DNA from: Chryseobacterium limigenitum | GTDB taxonomy: Bacteria > Bacteroidota > Bacteroidia > Flavobacteriales > Weeksellaceae | Assembly (NCBI RefSeq): GCF_900114875.1 | Contig: NZ_FPKW01000004.1 | Span: 186,001-250,000, forward strand | Reading direction: 5' to 3' | Length of the DNA stretch: 64,000 bases | Part shown: positions 59,438-64,000 of the stretch, one piece after another | Layout of the letters: each line of letters begins with the position of its first letter | Position numbering within the stretch: position 1 is the stretch's first letter | Program-made: the position numbers and the translations under genes | Notes under the pieces: generated by a model | What the model saw: the letters and a program-made list of their open reading frames with translations, nothing else | The model's database searches: none | Told to the model about the DNA's origin: nothing

Positions 59438-62400
59438 TTAAAAACAAAAAAAAGGCAATCTACTTTGGTCTTGCCATCGTTTTACTTTTCGCAGGTTGGT
59501 TTATTTGGAAATCAACTGCATCTGCAACACGCATTGCTTTGGTCAATTTTCAGCCGTATCAAGCGTCGAATATCGCATTGTCGAATCAGGATAAAATGAT
59601 AAAATTTAAGGAAGTTTCTTTGGATAATATCGATAAACTCAAGAATTATGATTTTGTTCTCGGTTTCGGAATGGGACTTAAAATCGATGACAAACAACGT
59701 GCAAAACTAACTGAGATTTCCAAAGAAGTACCGATGCATTTCACTTCGGTTACGAATCCTGAAAATAATATCAACAGTTTAGATTCGCTTCAACTGAAGA
59801 AAGTTTCGTCTTATCTCGAAAGCGGAAATAAAGAAAATTATCAAAATCTGGTTCGCTACATCCGAAAGGATATTGATGGTAAAAAACTATTCGTCACCAA
59901 TCCTAAAGATGCGATTGCGAGTAAAGAAAATGTCTATTTCCATATTGATGAGAAAGTAGCTTTTAACGATATTAAATCTTATGAAGATTACCTCAAAAAA
60001 AATAATTTCTATAAAGAAGGTGCACCAAAAGTAGCTTTGATTTCTGGTATTCACGATCCTTTTAGCGGAAACAAGCAGTATTTGGACAGCATTATTGTCT
60101 CATTTCAAAAGTCCGGTTTGAATGTTTATCCTGTTGCTTCTTTCACCGATAGAATCAGATTTTTATCAGAAATAAATCCAAATGCAGTCGTCTATTTTCC
60201 ACACGGTCGTCTCACAATGGGAAATCCCGACGAAGCTGTCAATTGGCTGAAACAAAGAAATATTCCGTTTTTCACACCACTTTCTATTTTGCAGTTGGAA
60301 GAAAAATGGTTGGAAGATCCAATGGGAATGGTCGGTGGATTTATGGGGCAATGTATCGTAATGCCGGAATTGGACGGCGCGATTTATCCTTATGTTCTCA
60401 TCGCTCAGGAAAAAACCAAAGACGGAATGTTTTTGTTTAAAACGATTCCTGACAGATTGGCGAAATTCACCCAAATCGTAAATAATTTTATTGATTTGAA
60501 AAACATAAAAAATCAGGATAAAAAAGTTGCGGTCTATTATTTTAAAGGTGAAGGAAAAAACACGCTGAACGCACAAGGAATGGAAGGTACAGAGTCTCTC
60601 TACAACGTTCTGAAGCGATTTAAAGCTGAAGGTTACAACCTGAACGGGCTTCCCGAAACCGAGAAAGAATTTGAAAATATTATTCAAAAACAAGGGAGTA
60701 TTTTCAGTCCAAAAGCGAAAGGTCATTTCGAGGAATTTGTGAAAAATGGAAAACCGACTTTGATAGAATCTTCGAAATATGATTCTTGGCTGAAATCTTC
60801 ATTAAGCAAAAAATCCTATGATGATGTCATCAAAAAATATGGTTCTGCACCGGGAGATTTTATGAATGTCAATCAAAACGAAAAATCTTATCTCGCAATT
60901 TCTGCGGTTCGTTTTGGTAACATAGCATTGCTTCCACAACCATCTGCAGCGATTGGTGATGATGAATTTAAAATTACTCACGGCGTAAAAGAACCTCCAA
61001 CTCACGCTTATTTGGGCGCTTATCTTTGGGCTCAGAAAGAGTTTAAAGCAGATGCAATGCTTCATTTCGGGACGCACGGAAGTTTAGAATTTACGCCAGA
61101 TAAACAAGTTGCTCTTTCCGGAAACGATTGGGGCGATATTTTGGTCGGAACGATTCCTCATTTTTACTATTACACGATTGGAAATATCGGCGAAAGTATG
61201 ATGGCTAAACGAAGAACTTATGCAACAACGATTTCTTATTTAACGCCAGCTTTTGTAGAAAGCGATATGCGAAATTACTTCCGAAGTTTGCAAGACAAGA
61301 TTAGATTTTATCATAAAACGGATGCTAAAAATAAACCTGAAATTTCTATCGAGGTTAAGAAAATGGCTGTTAAAATGGGACTTGAAAGAAGTTTGAGATT
61401 AGACAGTATTCTCACAAAACCTTATTCTGAAATGGAAATCGAAAAGCTGGATAATTTTGCTGAAGAAGTTTCTACGGAAAAAATCAATGGTGAATTTTAT
61501 GTTGCTGGACAAGCTTATAAATCAGAAAAAATAAATTCTACCGTTTTGGCGATGAGCGCAGATCCAATTGCTTACAGTTTAGCTTCATTGGATAAAATGA
61601 ATGGAAAAGTAACGGATATTCAACTGAAAAATAAAGCTTTTTTTAATCAAAAATATTTGAATCCTGCGAAAGTTTTAGTGAATCAAATTTTAAATGGAAA
61701 ACAAGTTTCTCCAGAATTTGTAAGCTCTGTTGCTGGTGTTAAAATGGATGAATTAGAAAAATCCAAATTGCTTTTGAATCCTCCAAAAATGCGACCTGCG
61801 TTTTTAGATAAAAAATCAGGAAAAGGAAAACCGAATTTAAGTAAAATGAAAGGTCAAAAACCAGACTTTGCAAAATCCGGAAATCAGAAATATTCAGGAA
61901 AACCAAATGCTGAAAAACCATCAGGAAAGCCATCTTTTGCAGATTCCAAAAAACCTGAAATTCCAAAAGCGATGAAGGATAAAGCGAGGGCAATTTTGGA
62001 AATCGACAGAACTTTGACCAATGTTTTGCGATACAAAGAAAATCTTCTAAAAAGCCCTGAATTTGAATTGCAGACTTTGCTAAGCGCTTTATCCGGCGGT
62101 TACATTGCGCCTTCTTCTGGCGGAGACGCAGTTGCAAATCCGAATGCTGTTCCAACTGGGCATAATTTATATTCCGTAAATGCAGAATCTACGCCGTCAG
62201 AAATTGCATGGGACAGAGGCGTGACTTTAGCTCAAAAAACACTGGACGAATACAAGAAAAAACATAAAGAATTTCCTAAAAAAATCTGTTATACATTTTG
62301 GAGCAGTGAGTTTGTAGAAACGGAAGGTGTTTCCATTGCGCAGGTTTTATACATGTTGGGAACCGAGCCTGTGAGAGATACTTACGGTAGAGTTTCGGAT

Positions 62401-63657
62401 GTGAGATTGATTCCATCAAAACAATTGGGAAGACCAAGAATTGATGTGATTATTCAGACTTCTGGTCAGTTTAGAGATTTGGCGGCTTCACGATTATTCT
62501 TAATTTCTAAAGCCATCGAATTAGCAGCGAATGCAAAAGATGAAGGTTTTGAAAATCAAGTTAATAAAGGAACTTTAGATATTGAAAAACAATTGGTAGC
62601 CAACGGAGTTCCACCAAAAGATGCGCGGGAAATGTCGAAGCAAAGGATTTTCGGAGGTTTGCAGGGAAGATACGATACAGGAATCAAAGAACTGATTACA
62701 GCAGGAGATAAATGGACTTCCCAAAAGGAAATCGCCGACCAATATATTTACAATATGGGCGCAACTTACGGACAGGAAAAAGATTGGGGAAAATACAGCG
62801 AAGGAATGTTGAGAGCGGCGCTTAAAAATACGGATGTCATTATTCAGCCTCGTCAAAATAATACTTGGGGCGCAATAAGTTTGGACCACGTTTACGAATT
62901 TATGGGCGGAATGAACACGGCAATCAAAGAAGTGACGGGCAAAGATCCTGACGCATATTTGGCAGATTACCGAAACCGAAATAATATGAGAATGCAGGAA
63001 CTGAAAGAAGCAATTGGTGTGGAAGCCAGAGCAACGATTTTCAACCCGACTTATATTAATGAGGTGATGAAAGGAAAAGCTTCCAGCGCATCGCAAATTA
63101 CAGAAATCGTGACCAATACTTACGGCTGGAACGCAACCAGACCAGAAGTTATTGACAATGAAATGTGGAACGAAATCTATGATACTTATATGAATGACGT
63201 TCATAATCTTGGCGTGAAAGAATTTTTTACGAAAGAAAATCCTGCCACTTTGCAAGAAATGACAGCCGTAATGCTGGAAACTTCCCGAAAAGGAATGTGG
63301 AAAGCCAATGCAGAACAATTGAAAGGTCTTGCTTCGCTTCATACGAAACTGGTAAAAGAATTTGGCGCAGAACCTGGAGGTTTTGCTGGAGACAATACAA
63401 AATTACAGGATTATATTTCTAAAAACAGCTCTCCTGAAGATGCGAAAATTTATAAAGAACAGATTCGGGAAATGAAAGAAGGCGTGAACGATGGGAAAAT
63501 TTCTAAAGACGGAAAAGTTCTTAAAAAAGAAGAAAGACAAACTGCAGATCAACAGGAAAAAACTGAACTGAACGGCGTTTTCATCGGAGCTGTGGTTGTG
63601 ATTTTATTCGGAATTTTGATTTTTGTTTTAAGAAAAAGAAGAAAAAACGAACAATAA
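59422..63657 (+). CDS. hmuS: CobN/HmuS-like chelatase-related protein of the haem operon
   Basis: A 1411-residue protein of the CobN/magnesium-chelatase H family, the HmuS of hmu operons. It has an N-terminal helix anchor (about 12-30) and a C-terminal one (about 1382-1400, 'GVFIGAVVVILFGILIFVL') with a basic end, so it is membrane-bound at both ends. 'LHFGTHGSLEFTPDKQVALSGNDW' (in part: FGTHGSLEFTPDKQ) and 'IGNIGESMMAKRRTY' are the conserved CobN blocks. A Lys/Pro/Ser/Gly-rich low-complexity insert lies near residues 792-850. No cobalamin genes are nearby; in related species HmuS removes iron from haem, which is the more likely job here. Confidence 0.85.
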   Translation: MGSQLIKNKKKAIYFGLAIVLLFAGWFIWKSTASATRIALVNFQPYQASNIALSNQDKMIKFKEVSLDNIDKLKNYDFVLGFGMGLKIDDKQRAKLTEISKEVPMHFTSVTNPENNINSLDSLQLKKVSSYLESGNKENYQNLVRYIRKDIDGKKLFVTNPKDAIASKENVYFHIDEKVAFNDIKSYEDYLKKNNFYKEGAPKVALISGIHDPFSGNKQYLDSIIVSFQKSGLNVYPVASFTDRIRFLSEINPNAVVYFPHGRLTMGNPDEAVNWLKQRNIPFFTPLSILQLEEKWLEDPMGMVGGFMGQCIVMPELDGAIYPYVLIAQEKTKDGMFLFKTIPDRLAKFTQIVNNFIDLKNIKNQDKKVAVYYFKGEGKNTLNAQGMEGTESLYNVLKRFKAEGYNLNGLPETEKEFENIIQKQGSIFSPKAKGHFEEFVKNGKPTLIESSKYDSWLKSSLSKKSYDDVIKKYGSAPGDFMNVNQNEKSYLAISAVRFGNIALLPQPSAAIGDDEFKITHGVKEPPTHAYLGAYLWAQKEFKADAMLHFGTHGSLEFTPDKQVALSGNDWGDILVGTIPHFYYYTIGNIGESMMAKRRTYATTISYLTPAFVESDMRNYFRSLQDKIRFYHKTDAKNKPEISIEVKKMAVKMGLERSLRLDSILTKPYSEMEIEKLDNFAEEVSTEKINGEFYVAGQAYKSEKINSTVLAMSADPIAYSLASLDKMNGKVTDIQLKNKAFFNQKYLNPAKVLVNQILNGKQVSPEFVSSVAGVKMDELEKSKLLLNPPKMRPAFLDKKSGKGKPNLSKMKGQKPDFAKSGNQKYSGKPNAEKPSGKPSFADSKKPEIPKAMKDKARAILEIDRTLTNVLRYKENLLKSPEFELQTLLSALSGGYIAPSSGGDAVANPNAVPTGHNLYSVNAESTPSEIAWDRGVTLAQKTLDEYKKKHKEFPKKICYTFWSSEFVETEGVSIAQVLYMLGTEPVRDTYGRVSDVRLIPSKQLGRPRIDVIIQTSGQFRDLAASRLFLISKAIELAANAKDEGFENQVNKGTLDIEKQLVANGVPPKDAREMSKQRIFGGLQGRYDTGIKELITAGDKWTSQKEIADQYIYNMGATYGQEKDWGKYSEGMLRAALKNTDVIIQPRQNNTWGAISLDHVYEFMGGMNTAIKEVTGKDPDAYLADYRNRNNMRMQELKEAIGVEARATIFNPTYINEVMKGKASSASQITEIVTNTYGWNATRPEVIDNEMWNEIYDTYMNDVHNLGVKEFFTKENPATLQEMTAVMLETSRKGMWKANAEQLKGLASLHTKLVKEFGAEPGGFAGDNTKLQDYISKNSSPEDAKIYKEQIREMKEGVNDGKISKDGKVLKKEERQTADQQEKTELNGVFIGAVVVILFGILIFVLRKRRKNEQ

Positions 63658-63660
63658 TCT

Positions 63661-64000
63661 ATGAACATCATCATCGACATATTGATTCTCTTCATCATCA
63701 TCAACACACTGCTGAAATTGAGTTTTTGGAAATTCTGGCAGATTTTGGTAATGGCGATTTTAGCCGGCGGATTTCTATTTTTTGTCTATCCTTTTGCGAT
63801 AGAACAGTCGCAGGTGAAAATGAAAGAATATCTTCAAAATACAGAGATTCTCAGCAATATTGCGATTTTGGTAACGCTGGAATCTGCAATTTGCCTCAGT
63901 TTTTGTTTTACGGCTTTGCTGGAATATATGAATGGAAAACAAAGCAAATGGAATTCGGTTTTGAAATTTTATCCCGGTTTGTTGATTTTTCCTGTTTTGT
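63661..64000 (+). CDS. HmuT-like membrane protein, 5' part (runs off the window)
   Basis: An open frame from the ATG at 63661 (MNIIIDILILFIIINTLLKL) to the window end, 113 residues and no stop. It has three or more hydrophobic helices (residues about 1-20, 28-48, 70-92) with short polar links ('AIEQSQVKMKEYLQ', 'EYMNGKQSKWNS'). Starting three bases after hmuS, it matches the position and character of hmuT in hmuYRSTUV operons, which encodes a membrane component. Only the first part can be seen, so the family call is tentative. Confidence 0.65.
   Translation, partial: MNIIIDILILFIIINTLLKLSFWKFWQILVMAILAGGFLFFVYPFAIEQSQVKMKEYLQNTEILSNIAILVTLESAICLSFCFTALLEYMNGKQSKWNSVLKFYPGLLIFPVL

Noticed and set aside
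60166..60726. Long minus-strand open frame inside hmuS (also 62575-63342)
   Set aside because: These are antisense shadows of the CobN-like gene, with Phe/Cys/His-rich wording typical of the complement of Lys/Glu-rich coding.
59422..63657. CobN as part of cobalamin synthesis
   Set aside because: No cobS, cobT or other cobalamin gene is nearby; the neighbours hmuY, hmuR and the hmuT-like gene point to a haem role.
1..64000. tRNA, rRNA or other structured RNA genes and riboswitches
   Set aside because: None was recognised on either strand by eye; in particular no Moco or cobalamin riboswitch pattern was seen ahead of the Moco or hmu genes.

Overview
The window looks like a member of the Flavobacteriia (Bacteroidota), most likely Chryseobacterium or a near relative. 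The evidence is the Bacteroidota-type conjugation module (TraE to TraQ), promoters of the TTTG/TAnnTTTG type, a type IX secretion sorting domain, an HmuY/HmuR/HmuS-like haem locus and A+T-rich intergenic DNA. Function calls come from reading the translations and motifs; no database search was run.

Positions 1 to about 27,100 are an integrative conjugative element (ICE) of the CTnDOT-like type, incomplete at the left. They hold an AraC-type regulator fragment, rteC, the mobilisation set mobC-mobB-mobA with an oriT-like hairpin, a ParA/TraA-TraB-TraD block, then traE-F-G-I-J-K-L-M-N-O-Q. Between traD and traE, on the opposite strand, sits a 1429-residue nuclease-STAND NTPase resembling the Avs (AVAST) antiphage proteins. 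After traQ come an HxlR regulator and a divergent aldo/keto reductase, then RadC-like, DUF932 and SSB genes, and an overlapping DprA-like/phosphoribosyltransferase pair. No integrase, attachment site or traP primase is visible.

Positions about 27,570 to 30,160 are an IS21-family element (istA/istB, repeated terminal motifs) whose istA has an N-terminal frameshift. It separates the ICE-like part from the respiratory part.

Positions 30,440 to 56,570 form a nitrogen-oxide respiration and molybdenum region. It has an unusual nitrate-reductase-like complex (cytochrome b-like membrane protein, Mo-bisMGD subunit, four-cluster ferredoxin, Rieske protein, small membrane protein). Next comes a molybdenum cofactor operon (moaA, moeA, a ModE-like regulator, mobA, moaD, moeB, moaE, a moaC-moaB fusion), which also carries a secreted repeat protein and a TonB-dependent receptor. 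Then come a hemerythrin-PAS protein, an Rrf2 regulator, nirK, a NirV/SUMF1-like protein, SCO, cytochrome c, RIC, a quinol-type NO reductase, a hemerythrin and modABC. Together these would take nitrate to nitrous oxide; no nosZ is present in the window.

Positions 56,650 to 64,000 are a haem-acquisition operon: hmuY, hmuR, a CobN-like hmuS and the start of an hmuT-like gene, cut by the window end.

A palindrome with the geometry half-site-N6-half-site (AATAAAAKAC or AAATAAGAY type) recurs upstream of the nitrate, hemerythrin-PAS, rrf2, nirK, ric, modA and hmuY transcription units. At three of them it is centred exactly 27.5 bases before a -7 element. This suggests one regulon for respiration, NO handling, molybdenum and haem supply, driven by a regulator not encoded here.
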